In this document: positions 1 to 9,696 of the stretch, piece after piece
How positions within the stretch are numbered: position 1 is the first letter of the stretch
How the letters are laid out: every line of letters begins with the position of its first letter
NCBI RefSeq assembly: GCF_004104055.1
Contig: NZ_QOVJ01000001.1
Coordinates: forward strand, 124,001-188,000
Direction: 5' to 3'
Length of the DNA stretch: 64,000 bases
Source of the DNA: Leeuwenhoekiella aestuarii
GTDB lineage: Bacteria > Bacteroidota > Bacteroidia > Flavobacteriales > Flavobacteriaceae
Made by a program: the position numbers and the translations under genes
The notes under the pieces: generated by a model
Database searches by the model: none
Seen by the model: only the letters and a program-made list of their open reading frames with translations
What the model was told of the DNA's origin: nothing

Positions 1-309
1 ATTATCATAATCTGTGAAAATCATTTTTTGCTCTTTACGCAAATAGGAGATAGATTCATTAACCATTATGCGGCGTACCCAACCTTCAAAACTACCTTCG
101 TCTCTAAAGCGATCCAGATTTTTAAATACTTTTAAAAACCCATTGCACATCGCTTCTTCTGCTTGCATGCTATCTTTTAAATATCTTCTGCAAACACTTA
201 ACATTTTAGGTGAATGTAATTCATACAATCTTCGCTGCGCTTCCCGGTCTCCCTTTGCCGCCTTTTTAATAAGCTGTTTTTCGTTATTGAAGAATGTAAT
301 GACTTTCAC
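1..309 (-). CDS. ECF-family RNA polymerase sigma factor (partial, 3' end beyond window)
   Basis: The reverse strand translates from a GTG at 309 for 103 codons to the window edge without a stop. The protein starts VKVITFFNNEKQLIKKA and carries a sigma-70 region 2 pattern: an acidic/aromatic stretch (LYELHSPKMLSVCRRY), then VFKNLDRFRDEGSFEGW and VRRIMVNESISYLRK. This matches short ECF sigma factors common in Flavobacteriia. Region 4 (promoter -35 binding) lies outside the window. The GTG start is chosen because no in-frame ATG lies near and because homologues I recall start with MKVI. The gene is co-directional with the upstream polyprenyl synthetase, 207 bases away. The family assignment is firm; the regulon cannot be told from here. 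Confidence 0.8.
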   Translation of the reverse strand, partial: MKVITFFNNEKQLIKKAAKGDREAQRRLYELHSPKMLSVCRRYLKDSMQAEEAMCNGFLKVFKNLDRFRDEGSFEGWVRRIMVNESISYLRKEQKMIFTDYDN

Positions 310-516
310 AAAACCTATTTTACAAAGTTGCTTTAATCTGATTTATTGTTTCCTGTTTTCAATCAAATTGAATTCGCTTTAAAACAAAAAATTAAATCAA
401 ACTGTTTTAAAAACTCACTTCATATATAAAGACGCAGCATTTTTTAAAATGGTTGCCTGGTAGAAAAATATTTTTTGAAATAAATTTTAGCTTACCGTAT
501 TTCAGTATCTTAAAAT

Positions 517-1494
517 TTATTTTTTCCGCTCAATCACATAATTCACCATCAAGACCAAAGCATCTTTATACTTAGATTCCGGATATTTTTTGAGTAATTG
601 AAGCGCTTCTTGCTGAAGTGCTTTCATTTTAGACACGGCATAATCCAACCCACCCGATTGCTTTACGTAAGCGATTACTTCGTTTACACGCTTTTTGTCT
701 TTATTGTGATTCTTAACCGAATTGATGAGCCACTTTCGCTGTTTGTCATTGCTGTTATTCACCGCGTAGATAAGCGGTAAAGTCATTTTTTGCTCTTTAA
801 TATCAATCCCGGTAGGCTTGCCTATTTTTTGAGAGCCGTAGTCAAAAAGATCGTCTTTAATTTGGAAAGCAAGACCTATAAGTTCACCAAATTTACGCAT
901 CGTCTCGATATCTTTCTTACCGGCATGCACCGCACAGGCACCCATAGCACAGCAAGCCGCAATAAGGGTTGCTGTTTTCTGCCGAATGATTTCAAAGTAA
1001 ATTTCTTCGGTGATGTCAAGGTTTCTAGCTTTTTCAATTTGCAATAATTCACCCTCACTCATCTCTCTCACAGCTACAGAAATGATCTGAAGCAAATCAA
1101 AATCTTCATTATCTATAGAAAGTAAAAGACCTTTAGACAATAAAAAATCACCTACGAGAACGGCGATTTTATTTTTCCAAAGTGCATTAAGACTAAAGAA
1201 GCCACGCCTGCGGTAACTGTCGTCTACCACATCATCATGAACCAATGTAGCGGTATGTATCAACTCAATTACAGATGCTCCTCTATAGGTACGGTCATTG
1301 AGGCGCTCATCTCCAAGCATTTTTGCAACGAGAAAGACAAACATCGGCCGCATCTGTTTCCCCTTGCGGTTCACAATATAATGCGTGATACGATTGAGAA
1401 GCGGAACTTTAGATTTCATTGAAAGCGAAAACTTCTGCTCAAAGAGTTCCATCTCGTGAGCAATAGGCTGCTTAATTTGTTCGGCTACTTTCAA
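517..1494 (-). CDS. Polyprenyl synthetase family protein (long-chain trans-prenyl diphosphate synthase)
   Basis: This 325-residue protein condenses isopentenyl diphosphate onto an allylic diphosphate to make the side chain of menaquinone. Both aspartate-rich motifs are present: the first, HDDVVDDSYRRR, near residue 90, and the second, KDDLFDYG, near residue 215. The length is normal for the IspB/HepS family. Product chain length is set by residues before the first motif and cannot be read with certainty here; flavobacteria usually make MK-6. It lies 27 bases downstream of rlmN on the same strand, so the two are probably co-transcribed. Confidence 0.92.
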   Translation of the reverse strand: MKVAEQIKQPIAHEMELFEQKFSLSMKSKVPLLNRITHYIVNRKGKQMRPMFVFLVAKMLGDERLNDRTYRGASVIELIHTATLVHDDVVDDSYRRRGFFSLNALWKNKIAVLVGDFLLSKGLLLSIDNEDFDLLQIISVAVREMSEGELLQIEKARNLDITEEIYFEIIRQKTATLIAACCAMGACAVHAGKKDIETMRKFGELIGLAFQIKDDLFDYGSQKIGKPTGIDIKEQKMTLPLIYAVNNSNDKQRKWLINSVKNHNKDKKRVNEVIAYVKQSGGLDYAVSKMKALQQEALQLLKKYPESKYKDALVLMVNYVIERKK

Positions 1495-1521
1495 TGTTCT
1501 GTTAAATCTTTTTTATACTAT

Positions 1522-2565
1522 TCAGGCTTCTTTGTTAGCGAGTTGACCGCAAGCAGCATCAATATCTTTTCCGCGAGAGCGACGCACGGTAACAGTAATA
1601 CCATGATCTTCAAGCTTGGCTACATATCTGTTTATTGCCTCAGGGTCTGCCTGCTGAAACTGACCATCATCAATAGGATTGTATTCGATCAAATTCACCT
1701 TACTGGGTACCGCCAAACAAAAATCTATTAACGCTTCGATATCTTTATCCTGATCATTTATACCTCGCCACACCACATATTCGTAGGTTATGCGCTTTTT
1801 AGTTTTAACATACCAATACTGCAATGCATCTTTCAATTCTTGAAGCGGCATCTGCTCATTAAACGGCATAATATCGGTACGCACATCATCTAGAGCTGAG
1901 TGTAAAGAAACCGCCAGATTGAATTTAACCTCATCATCTGCCATTTTCTTTATGATCTTGGGAACACCAGAAGTTGAAACCGTAATGCGCTTAGGAGACA
2001 TCCCTAAACCATCAGGAGCGGTGATTTTTTCAATAGATTTAACTACATTATTGTAATTCATCAACGGCTCTCCCATTCCCATAAAAACGATATTAGAAAG
2101 CGGTCTGTTGTGATACAATCGACTTTGCTGATCTATCGCCACAACCTGATCAAAAATCTCATCAGGATTGAGATTACGCATGCGCTTTAAACGAGCAGTA
2201 GCACAAAATTTACAATTTAGACTACACCCTACCTGTGAAGAAACACAAGCTGTAGTTCTTGAAGAAGTCGGGATCAAAACAGATTCTACGGTAAGACCAT
2301 CATGCAATTTCACTGCATTTTTAATTGTACCGTCATTACTACGCTGCATCTGATCAACCTTAATGTGATTGATCACAAAATGCTCATCCAGAAAGCTTCG
2401 GGTTTCTTTAGAGAGATTAGTCATGTCTTCAAAAGCGTGTGCGCCTTTGCTCCATAACCACCCATAAACCTGGTTTCCTCGAAAAGCTTTTTCGCCTTGA
2501 GCGACAAAGTAATCCCGTAACTCATCACGCGTAAGTGCCCGTATGTCTTTTTTAGTTTTTATCAC
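1522..2565 (-). CDS. rlmN: 23S rRNA (adenine2503-C2)/tRNA methyltransferase RlmN
   Basis: This radical SAM enzyme methylates C2 of A2503 in 23S rRNA and A37 of some tRNAs. The 347-residue protein has the cluster-binding CxxxCxxC motif (CSLNCKFC), the family signature MGMGEPLMNY, and a C-terminal region with RRSRGKDIDAACGQL that holds the second methyl-carrying cysteine. Length and motif order fit RlmN and not the resistance enzyme Cfr. It is separated from queA by a 114-base gap that contains a terminator, so it probably has its own promoter and leads into the polyprenyl synthetase gene. Confidence 0.97.
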   Translation of the reverse strand: MIKTKKDIRALTRDELRDYFVAQGEKAFRGNQVYGWLWSKGAHAFEDMTNLSKETRSFLDEHFVINHIKVDQMQRSNDGTIKNAVKLHDGLTVESVLIPTSSRTTACVSSQVGCSLNCKFCATARLKRMRNLNPDEIFDQVVAIDQQSRLYHNRPLSNIVFMGMGEPLMNYNNVVKSIEKITAPDGLGMSPKRITVSTSGVPKIIKKMADDEVKFNLAVSLHSALDDVRTDIMPFNEQMPLQELKDALQYWYVKTKKRITYEYVVWRGINDQDKDIEALIDFCLAVPSKVNLIEYNPIDDGQFQQADPEAINRYVAKLEDHGITVTVRRSRGKDIDAACGQLANKEA

Positions 2566-2625
2566 GGTGCAAAGATACCAATTAGCAGCGTGTTAGCTAT
2601 AACAGGTTTCTTAACTTTTAAGCAT

Positions 2626-2659
2626 AAAAAATCCCCGATAAAATTACCGAGGATTTTTT
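2626..2659 (-). terminator. Rho-independent terminator after queA
   Basis: On the minus strand an AAAAAATCC arm pairs with GGATTTTTT through a long, partly wobble-paired stem around a TCGGTAA/TTATCGG core. A U-run closes the 3' side. It lies just after the queA stop and before rlmN. Confidence 0.8.
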
Positions 2660-2679
2660 ATAATAATAGCTCTTTAGAA

Positions 2680-3735
2680 TTAGATGATCAACATCGCATC
2701 ACCGTAGCTGTAGAATTTATATTTCTCTTTCACTGCTTCTTCATATGCTTCTTTCATAAAATCGTGACCCGCAAAAGCAGATACCATCATCATCAAGGTT
2801 GACTTAGGCGTATGAAAGTTTGTTATCATACAATTTGCAATACTAAAATCATAAGGAGGGAAAATAAACTTATTAGTCCATCCACTGAATTCATTAAGTG
2901 TATGATTAGAACTTACCGAGCTTTCCAGCGCGCGCATTACCGTAGTACCTACTGCACAAATTCTTCGGTTTTCTTTAATCGCATTGTTTATAGTAGCAGT
3001 TGCAGGAGCGTGTATATACGCCTCTTCACTATCCATTTTATGCTTAGATAGGTCTTCTACCTCAACCGGGCTAAAAGTTCCCAAACCAACGTGAAGCGTT
3101 ACTTCAGCAAAATTAAGACCTTTAATTTCCAGACGTTTTAACAAATGCTTGCTAAAGTGTAAACCTGCAGTAGGAGCAGCAACTGCACCCTCTTCTTTTG
3201 CAAAAATCGTTTGGTAACGCTCTGCATCTTCTGGCTCAACTTCTCTTTTAATGTATTTAGGAAGTGGTGTCTCACCAAGTTCTGTCAATTTATTTCTAAA
3301 CTCCTGATATGAACCGTCATAAAGGAAACGCAAGGTTCTACCGCGAGAAGTTGTATTATCTATAACCTCAGCTACCAGACTCTCATCATCTCCAAAATAC
3401 AATTTGTTACCAATACGTATTTTACGGGCCGGGTCTACAAGAACATCCCAAAGACGCGTTTCTGAATTTAGTTCTCTTAATAAGAACACTTCAATACGTG
3501 CTCCGGTTTTTTCTTTATTACCATAAAGACGCGCCGGAAAAACCTTAGTGTTGTTCAACACCATCACATCATCTGCATCAAAATAATCAATAAGATCTTT
3601 AAATAGCTTGTGCTCGATGGTTTGGGTTTTGCGGTTAAGAACCATTAATCTGGCTTCATCCCGATTTTCTGCAGGGTATTCAGCAAGAAGCTCTTTTGGC
3701 AAATCAAAGTTAAAATGTGAAAGTTTCATTCCCAT
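2680..3735 (-). CDS. queA: S-adenosylmethionine:tRNA ribosyltransferase-isomerase QueA
   Basis: QueA transfers the ribosyl part of SAM to preQ1 in tRNA, making epoxyqueuosine in the queuosine pathway. The 351-residue protein begins [21 protein letters not shown] and contains the family blocks [37 protein letters not shown] and [19 protein letters not shown]. The second Met (start at 3729) matches flavobacterial homologues and may be the true start. No other queuosine genes lie nearby. A terminator hairpin follows the stop codon. Confidence 0.97.
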   Translation of the reverse strand: MGMKLSHFNFDLPKELLAEYPAENRDEARLMVLNRKTQTIEHKLFKDLIDYFDADDVMVLNNTKVFPARLYGNKEKTGARIEVFLLRELNSETRLWDVLVDPARKIRIGNKLYFGDDESLVAEVIDNTTSRGRTLRFLYDGSYQEFRNKLTELGETPLPKYIKREVEPEDAERYQTIFAKEEGAVAAPTAGLHFSKHLLKRLEIKGLNFAEVTLHVGLGTFSPVEVEDLSKHKMDSEEAYIHAPATATINNAIKENRRICAVGTTVMRALESSVSSNHTLNEFSGWTNKFIFPPYDFSIANCMITNFHTPKSTLMMMVSAFAGHDFMKEAYEEAVKEKYKFYSYGDAMLII

Positions 3736-3994
3736 GGGACGTCTGTTTTTAGGTATTTAAAATAGCGTGCAAATATACAACCTCAGGGTAGGGGTTGTCA
3801 AGTAAAACAGCGTTTAATTTATAAAGCCGCTTCCACACTAAGAAACGGAAGGTTTAATAGGCCAATAACCGAACATTTTACCTCAATCCCACCTATTGCA
3901 AATTGATTAAAGAACCGAATAGCAAGCACAAAAGATCTTTTTATCTTTTAGTACAAGTATAGGAAAAATTGAACCCTTGGCTATAGCCCTACGA

Positions 3995-5218
3995 TTAAAC
4001 CTCTTTGATCTTAAATCCTAGCGTTTTAAAATCATTCCAGAAATCAGGATATGATTTGTTTACCACTTCTGCATCTTCAAAAAGAATAGGTGCTCGCAAA
4101 GCGAAAGGTGCAAAAGCCATTGCCATGCGGTGATCTTGATACGTTTTTATGGTGACTTCAGACTGAAAATTAGTCACTCCTTCTAAATGAAGACTTTTAT
4201 CGGTTACTGAAATATTTGCTCCAAGTTTAGACAACTCTGCTTTTAAAGCCTCTAAACGATCTGTCTCTTTAATTTTTAAGGTATGTAAGCCGGTTAAATC
4301 ACAAGCAACACCCATCCCATAACAGGTAACCGCAATGGTCTGTGCAATATCCGGACTGTTTGCTAGATCAAACGCTACGCGTTGTGGTTTTGGTTTATTT
4401 TCTTTCTCAAGTAAAACTGCATTTTCTAAGAAAGTGGTTTTAACGCCAAGCTTGGTGTATAATTCTGCCAATACAGAATCTCCTTGCAAGCTGTTTTCTT
4501 TATAGCTTGATATCTTCAGCTTTGCACTATCACATAGCGCAGCAAGACTATAAAAATAAGAAGCACTACTCCAGTCTGACTCTACCGTCATTTCTGGAAT
4601 TGTACTCTTTCCGGCAGGAGCAATTTTTATCAATTGACCTTTAAAGCTACTTTCAATCCCCAATTGCGTTAATAACGAACGTGTCATTTCGATATAAGGC
4701 ACGGAAGTAATCTGACCCAAAAGTTCAATTTCTAAACCGTTAGGCATAGACGCTCCTACCATCATCAACGCAGAAATATATTGACTACTCACATTAGCGG
4801 CTAGTGATACTTTATTTTTCTCTAGTTTTTTTCCTTTAATGTAAAGCGGAGCATAACCTTCGTTTTTTAGATACGTGATGTCAGCTCCCAGATCGCGTAA
4901 GGCATCAACCAGTAATTTTATAGGACGTTCCTGCATGCGTGAGCTTCCTGTGAGTATGGTTTCACGACCTTCAAAAGCTGCAAAATACGCAGTCAAAAAG
5001 CGCATTGCTGTACCGGCGTGATGTATATCTACCGTTTTCTCTTTTGAGGCTAGTGCTTTTTGCATCACCTCGCTATCATTACTGTTGGAAAGGTTTTTTA
5101 TTTTAAAATTTCCAAAGAGTGCCTGAAGTAATAATAATCTGTTGCTTTCACTTTTTGAACCGGTAATTTTTATATCACCAGAAAGTTTGGGTTCTTTTTG
5201 TTCTAATAGTAGTATCAA
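3995..5218 (-). CDS. aroA: 3-phosphoshikimate 1-carboxyvinyltransferase (EPSP synthase)
   Basis: This is the sixth step of the shikimate pathway, joining PEP and shikimate 3-phosphate. The 407-residue protein has the N-terminal substrate loop GSKSESNRLLLLQ (the canonical Lys-Ser and Arg), HHAGTAMRFL and the C-terminal KETDRLEAL and DHRMAMAFAPFAL blocks. It is shorter than the E. coli enzyme (427), as usual in Bacteroidota. It starts 25 bases after a MazG-like gene. The 259-base stretch after it (3736-3994) holds only a weak AT-rich hairpin near 3930-3949 and no convincing gene. Confidence 0.96.
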   Translation of the reverse strand: MILLLEQKEPKLSGDIKITGSKSESNRLLLLQALFGNFKIKNLSNSNDSEVMQKALASKEKTVDIHHAGTAMRFLTAYFAAFEGRETILTGSSRMQERPIKLLVDALRDLGADITYLKNEGYAPLYIKGKKLEKNKVSLAANVSSQYISALMMVGASMPNGLEIELLGQITSVPYIEMTRSLLTQLGIESSFKGQLIKIAPAGKSTIPEMTVESDWSSASYFYSLAALCDSAKLKISSYKENSLQGDSVLAELYTKLGVKTTFLENAVLLEKENKPKPQRVAFDLANSPDIAQTIAVTCYGMGVACDLTGLHTLKIKETDRLEALKAELSKLGANISVTDKSLHLEGVTNFQSEVTIKTYQDHRMAMAFAPFALRAPILFEDAEVVNKSYPDFWNDFKTLGFKIKEV

Positions 5219-5243
5219 AATAGTAGCTTAAAGGTAGAAACCG

Positions 5244-5570
5244 TTATTGAAGTTTTTTGTTGTTGTGGTGGCGATCGTGATCACGCTTAGTTTTTAAATC
5301 GAGCTTTTTATCAAAAGCCTCCTGAAGGTCAATTCCGGTTTGATTGGCAAGGCATAAAACTACAAACAGTACATCTGCCAACTCCTCGCCAAGATCTTTA
5401 TTCTTATCGCTCTCTTTTTCGCTTTGCTCTCCATATCGGCGCGCAATAATACGGGCAACTTCGCCTACTTCTTCGGTGAGTTGTGCCATATTGGTTAGTT
5501 CGTTAAAATAACGAACCCCGTGTTCTTTTATCCAATGATCAACAGCTTGCTGCGCATTATCAATTTTCAT
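5244..5570 (-). CDS. MazG-like nucleotide pyrophosphohydrolase
   Basis: A 108-residue all-alpha NTP pyrophosphohydrolase of the MazG-like superfamily, probably removing non-canonical or excess (d)NTPs. The metal-binding helices are visible as TEEVGEVARIIARRYGE (residues about 31-47) and DLGEELADVLFVVLCLANQTG (about 60-80), giving the ExxE and ExxD acidic sets of the fold. It lies directly upstream of aroA and 90 bases downstream of the transglutaminase-like genes, so it could be read through from either. The exact substrate cannot be told from sequence. Confidence 0.88.
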   Translation of the reverse strand: MKIDNAQQAVDHWIKEHGVRYFNELTNMAQLTEEVGEVARIIARRYGEQSEKESDKNKDLGEELADVLFVVLCLANQTGIDLQEAFDKKLDLKTKRDHDRHHNNKKLQ

Positions 5571-5660
5571 AAACCTTAATCTTTGCTAAAGTGCTAAATT
5601 AAGGTAAAGCAGAAAATCTAAGTCGTGATTATCCTAAAAAAGAAAAGTTGTCTTTAAAAA

Positions 5661-7649
5661 TTAAATACTTTTTTTAAGAATCACTTTTTCGTTCTCTTTG
5701 TCTATACGTATTTTAAAGAATTCTTTTAACGTCTGATAATAATCGGCCGGCATAAAAGTACTATTCAGATTGATGCGCGTCATAACCTGCAATATATTAT
5801 TCTGTTCATGTATCGTATAGAGAAAAATACCCATATCATCGGGCAACGCTATTTTTGTAGATTCAGGAAGGGAAGCTACTGCATATCCAGCAGGTAGCTC
5901 TATTGAAATATTAGTATTATGTGTGAACGGATAATCAAAATCTATAGGTGAGATGCGCTCGTCTGACTTAAAAGGCGACTCTCTTTCCCTGAAGAACAAT
6001 AACGGATTTAAGAAAATCTGTCCCGGAACCTGATCTACAGCCTGATCAATTTTAAACTGAAAAGATTCAACAATTGGTTTTTCGAGTTTGTTCAAATCTT
6101 TTAATTGATGTGCTGTCAACTCATCTAAACCAAAATAATCCAACCGTTTTTCGCCCCAATTTTTCACATCCTGAGTGCCTACACTGTGTCGTATTTTAAG
6201 AGCTTCTAAACTAGAAAAACGTTGCTTGAGTTCGCCCTCAAGACTACCATCTTCATTTAAAACAGCTTTTACATACCTATCTATCTGGGGTTTTATAGTC
6301 TCAAAAAGATCAATCTCTTGAGAAACCCCCTTTTCATTCACCATTCTTCCTTTCCAGTTGTAAACGCGTGTTGGTAAAATATTTGGAGCGCTCCACTTGT
6401 CTGTGGCATCAAGTAGAATCGTCTGCATTTCAGATCGAATACCTACGACTACATAATTGTAACCTTCTAAAGTAGGAAAATGTGGTATTCCAAAACGTTT
6501 TGTACCCAATAACACAGGGTGAGCCGAAACTCCACACTCCCTTAAAAGGGCTGTAAGCAACAGATTTATTTCTGAAACATTACCGCTTCCATTTTTGTAG
6601 GCCTTATCTATGCCTTCATCTGTATATTTTCCATAATTACCGTTCCAGGAAATTTTAGATTTAACAAAGCGCAGAGCTGCTTTAATTTTAGCATCCTGCG
6701 TTTTATTTGCTGCTAAAATCTCGGCCGCTGCTTCTTCAAGAAAACGAGTACTCTTGAGCTCACCACCAAAATCATCGTGTTTAAAAATTGTTCGTGCTAC
6801 CTCTTCCCAGGTTGTAGAATATTCCCTTTTGTTATCATTAAAATTGGTGGAGATCAATTCATAAATTATGCTGCGACGGTAGTTGTCAGGATTTATTATA
6901 TAAACCTCTTTCTTGAGCGCGGGAACATCTTTTTGCTCATATTCTGCAACGAGTTCTTGATAATTGAAGTAATTACTTTGATTAAAATCACCATTAACTG
7001 TTATCCCACCTCGTTGTACAGATTCTTTGGGCATAATATCAAAATAACCTTTTTTTATTCTGCGAAACTGAAACATTCCGGGAGTTCTGATTTTTGCATA
7101 ATAATCAATTACCGGAATATCTTCCTGAATAATAAGATCATCTATTTTATAGAATGGGGAAACCATTTTATAGCTCCATTCTACAACACTTCCCACTTGA
7201 GCAGCTGGCATTGTAAAGGCAGTCTCGTCCCATCTTTCTGATCTTTCGGTTTTAAAAATCGCATCTTTATCCAGCTTACTCTTTTCTATTTGACCTGAAT
7301 TGAAATTATAGGTAACTCCTTTAATATCATCTACTAATTCTTTGCCAGAATCACCATTGTATAATCTGATTTTTTTAGTAGCATAATTTAAACCTTCCTT
7401 ATTGAGAATTTTTATGCGCTCTGTAACCTCTGTAACGATGATCCACCCGTCATCATTAGAATCATAATCAAAATATGTTTCTCTTACTTTGTTAAGATAA
7501 GCTGCCGGTGCTGTAGAATCCTTCGCATAAACTTCTAAGGTAAGTTCTGCTTCTGATACATCTTCTAATTCATAATCCTGAGCGCTTAAAACAGTACAAC
7601 TAAAAATAAGGTACAGTATGCTATAAAAGGTTACACGTAATGATTTCAA
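5661..7649 (-). CDS. Exported DUF3857/transglutaminase-like protein, catalytic residues lost (third of three)
   Basis: A 662-residue protein with a signal peptide (MKSLRVTFYSILYLIFSC...LSAQ), an N-terminal DUF3857 beta domain, a transglutaminase-like core in the middle and a DUF3858-like C-terminal domain. In the core, the position of the catalytic Cys is Val358 (GNVSEIN instead of GDCKAL) and that of the His is Tyr399 (YNYVVVG); only the third residue, Asp414 (LLDATDK), remains. It is therefore probably not a peptidase or transglutaminase and may bind a partner or glycan. It is preceded by a paralogue only 7 bases away. The function of the family is unknown; the signal peptide places it in the periplasm or outside. 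Confidence 0.85.
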   Translation of the reverse strand: MKSLRVTFYSILYLIFSCTVLSAQDYELEDVSEAELTLEVYAKDSTAPAAYLNKVRETYFDYDSNDDGWIIVTEVTERIKILNKEGLNYATKKIRLYNGDSGKELVDDIKGVTYNFNSGQIEKSKLDKDAIFKTERSERWDETAFTMPAAQVGSVVEWSYKMVSPFYKIDDLIIQEDIPVIDYYAKIRTPGMFQFRRIKKGYFDIMPKESVQRGGITVNGDFNQSNYFNYQELVAEYEQKDVPALKKEVYIINPDNYRRSIIYELISTNFNDNKREYSTTWEEVARTIFKHDDFGGELKSTRFLEEAAAEILAANKTQDAKIKAALRFVKSKISWNGNYGKYTDEGIDKAYKNGSGNVSEINLLLTALLRECGVSAHPVLLGTKRFGIPHFPTLEGYNYVVVGIRSEMQTILLDATDKWSAPNILPTRVYNWKGRMVNEKGVSQEIDLFETIKPQIDRYVKAVLNEDGSLEGELKQRFSSLEALKIRHSVGTQDVKNWGEKRLDYFGLDELTAHQLKDLNKLEKPIVESFQFKIDQAVDQVPGQIFLNPLLFFRERESPFKSDERISPIDFDYPFTHNTNISIELPAGYAVASLPESTKIALPDDMGIFLYTIHEQNNILQVMTRINLNSTFMPADYYQTLKEFFKIRIDKENEKVILKKSI

Positions 7650-7656
7650 AATACTC

Positions 7657-9696
7657 TTAAATTTTAGATAGTACTATTTTCTCATTCTGTTTAGAGACAA
7701 TCATCTCATAGAATTTTTTTAAATCGAGATACAATTCTGCAGGAATTAAAGAACTGTTCAATGAAAACTCCGTTGAAACACTAATACCCGTAGCACTTTC
7801 AGAAATCATATATCTAAAAGAACCCAAATTATCTATCAGGCTCATCGCTCCACTTTTTGGCAAACTTTCTACTGCATAACCTTCAGGAACTTTAATTTTA
7901 AGAACATATCGGTCTTTCCAAGGAAATCTAAAATCTATAGGATGGTTACGCTCTTCAGATTTAAATGGATTTTCTGCTTGTGTTAAATAAAACAAGGGCG
8001 AAACGTAAATTTTACCTGCCACCTCTTCCACCCCTCCATTGAGCATTTCAAAATCATAAGAGACTTCTACTGGCTCATAAACATTGTCTAAATTTTTAAA
8101 TTCAAAATCATTTATTTCAACTCCAGTATGAATTTCCTCTAAATTTTCTAGATGTTCCTGCTCAGTTTTTCCTTTAAATTTTCTTCTATATGACAATCCA
8201 TAATGCCCGGTATACCTACTTTTTGCTGTGCCAGTGGTCATCAAATCATCACTAATTTCAAAATTAACCAAGGTACTTTCAATAGCGTGAGTGGTAGGGT
8301 ATAAATCTACCCAGTCTGAAATCCCGTCTTTACGAATCAACCTTCCCTGCCAGTTGAGTAAACCCTCTTCTAAAAGATTTACAGCTCCCAGCTTATTAGT
8401 AGCATCCATCAACATGGTATTACCATCTATAGTAACTCCTGCAATAACATCGTTAAAACCATCACGGGTAGGAAAAATCGGTATGCCATTATCTCTGGTG
8501 CTTAAAATGACCGGGTTTGCATCAAGACCGGCATACTGCAGCATACTCACCAGCAATAGATTTATATCCGCACTGTTTCCGGTTCCTGTTTTATACGCTT
8601 CTTTAACGCCTTGATCTGCATAAATACCTAAAAAGTTATTCCAGGTCATACGCCGCTTCACAAATTCAAAAATGCGAACCACTTTCTCTTCTGAAGAAAC
8701 AGCTCCTTCTAACACAGCATCCACATCATCATCAAAAAAGCGTTGATTTTTTAATTGACCCCCAAAATTTTCTGAATCATAAATGGTTTTAGAAACGGCT
8801 TCCCAATTACTAGTTATTTTTTCAAAAGGCTCACCGGGATATTGTGTATACGAAAGCTCAAAGCTAATTGCCGAACGGAAATTATCTATATTAGAAGAAA
8901 ACACTTCTTCTTTTAGGCTAGGTACATCACTCGCTTCAATTATATATTTTTTACGCTGAAAATCTATTGTTCTGTTCTGAACTGCTGCTCTTGTACCTCC
9001 TCTTAGCGAACCACCACTTGAAATTCCCGGCCTAACGGTATAATTAACCTTATCTGCAGTTGTAGTCTCATTAACATCAAGAGGTAAAAGTCCCTTTCTG
9101 TGCATTTGATAGATTAACCATTCCGGACTTGTAAATGTGATTTTGGCTTTATTTAAAGGAATCTCTTCTTGAAGTTTCACCTCATCAATAGTTGAAATAA
9201 ATGGAGACATCACTTCATATTTAAATTCTATCACACAACCTTTTTGAAGGTTGGGTAACGTGAATTTTTCTATATCATAATATTTATTACGCTCTTCAGA
9301 AAAAATACCATCCTTGCGTAATTTAGTTTCTTCAATATTAGAACCTTCCAATGTATAGGTTACACCTCTTAAACCACTTATAGTTTCTTCACTTGAAGAG
9401 CCTTGATAAAGTGCAACTTGTTGTGTCGCCCATTTAAATCCTTCTGGATTGTAAATTTTAATACGCTCATAAACTTCAGTTTTAAGAATGAAACCACTAT
9501 TCTGTAAATAATCAAGATGGGAATATTTCTCCCGGTATAAAATTGCAGCGTCCGCTTCGGGATCAAGAGGATGTGCCTCTTCTTGCAATTCTTCTAAAGA
9601 AACTTTACTAAACCTAAAATCCTGAGCAAAGCAAATTGAACTCACTAACAAAAAAATGATACACGTAATTTTATGCATAAGCTTATATTTTTTCAA
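7657..9696 (-). CDS. Exported DUF3857/transglutaminase-like protein, catalytic residues lost (second of three)
   Basis: A 679-residue paralogue of the next gene with the same order: signal peptide ending CFAQ, DUF3857 domain, transglutaminase-like core, DUF3858-like tail. The catalytic Cys site is Ser375 (TGNSADIN) and the His site is Asp416 (FNDVIAG), with Asp431 (LMDATNK) kept, so the classical Cys-His-Asp triad is broken. The start at 9696 overlaps the stop of the upstream gene by 14 bases. The Met at residue 7 (start 9678) gives a more compact signal peptide and no overlap, and may be the real start. Confidence 0.85.
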   Translation of the reverse strand: MKKYKLMHKITCIIFLLVSSICFAQDFRFSKVSLEELQEEAHPLDPEADAAILYREKYSHLDYLQNSGFILKTEVYERIKIYNPEGFKWATQQVALYQGSSSEETISGLRGVTYTLEGSNIEETKLRKDGIFSEERNKYYDIEKFTLPNLQKGCVIEFKYEVMSPFISTIDEVKLQEEIPLNKAKITFTSPEWLIYQMHRKGLLPLDVNETTTADKVNYTVRPGISSGGSLRGGTRAAVQNRTIDFQRKKYIIEASDVPSLKEEVFSSNIDNFRSAISFELSYTQYPGEPFEKITSNWEAVSKTIYDSENFGGQLKNQRFFDDDVDAVLEGAVSSEEKVVRIFEFVKRRMTWNNFLGIYADQGVKEAYKTGTGNSADINLLLVSMLQYAGLDANPVILSTRDNGIPIFPTRDGFNDVIAGVTIDGNTMLMDATNKLGAVNLLEEGLLNWQGRLIRKDGISDWVDLYPTTHAIESTLVNFEISDDLMTTGTAKSRYTGHYGLSYRRKFKGKTEQEHLENLEEIHTGVEINDFEFKNLDNVYEPVEVSYDFEMLNGGVEEVAGKIYVSPLFYLTQAENPFKSEERNHPIDFRFPWKDRYVLKIKVPEGYAVESLPKSGAMSLIDNLGSFRYMISESATGISVSTEFSLNSSLIPAELYLDLKKFYEMIVSKQNEKIVLSKI

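Noticed and set aside
3930-3949. AAAAGAT/ATCTTTT hairpin after aroA
   Set aside because: Weak AT-only stem without a proper U tract on the minus strand; not convincing as a terminator.
6777-7241. 154-codon plus-strand open frame
   Set aside because: It lies fully antisense to the third DUF3857 gene, has an irregular composition and no recognisable domain, and the opposite-strand frame is a clear gene.
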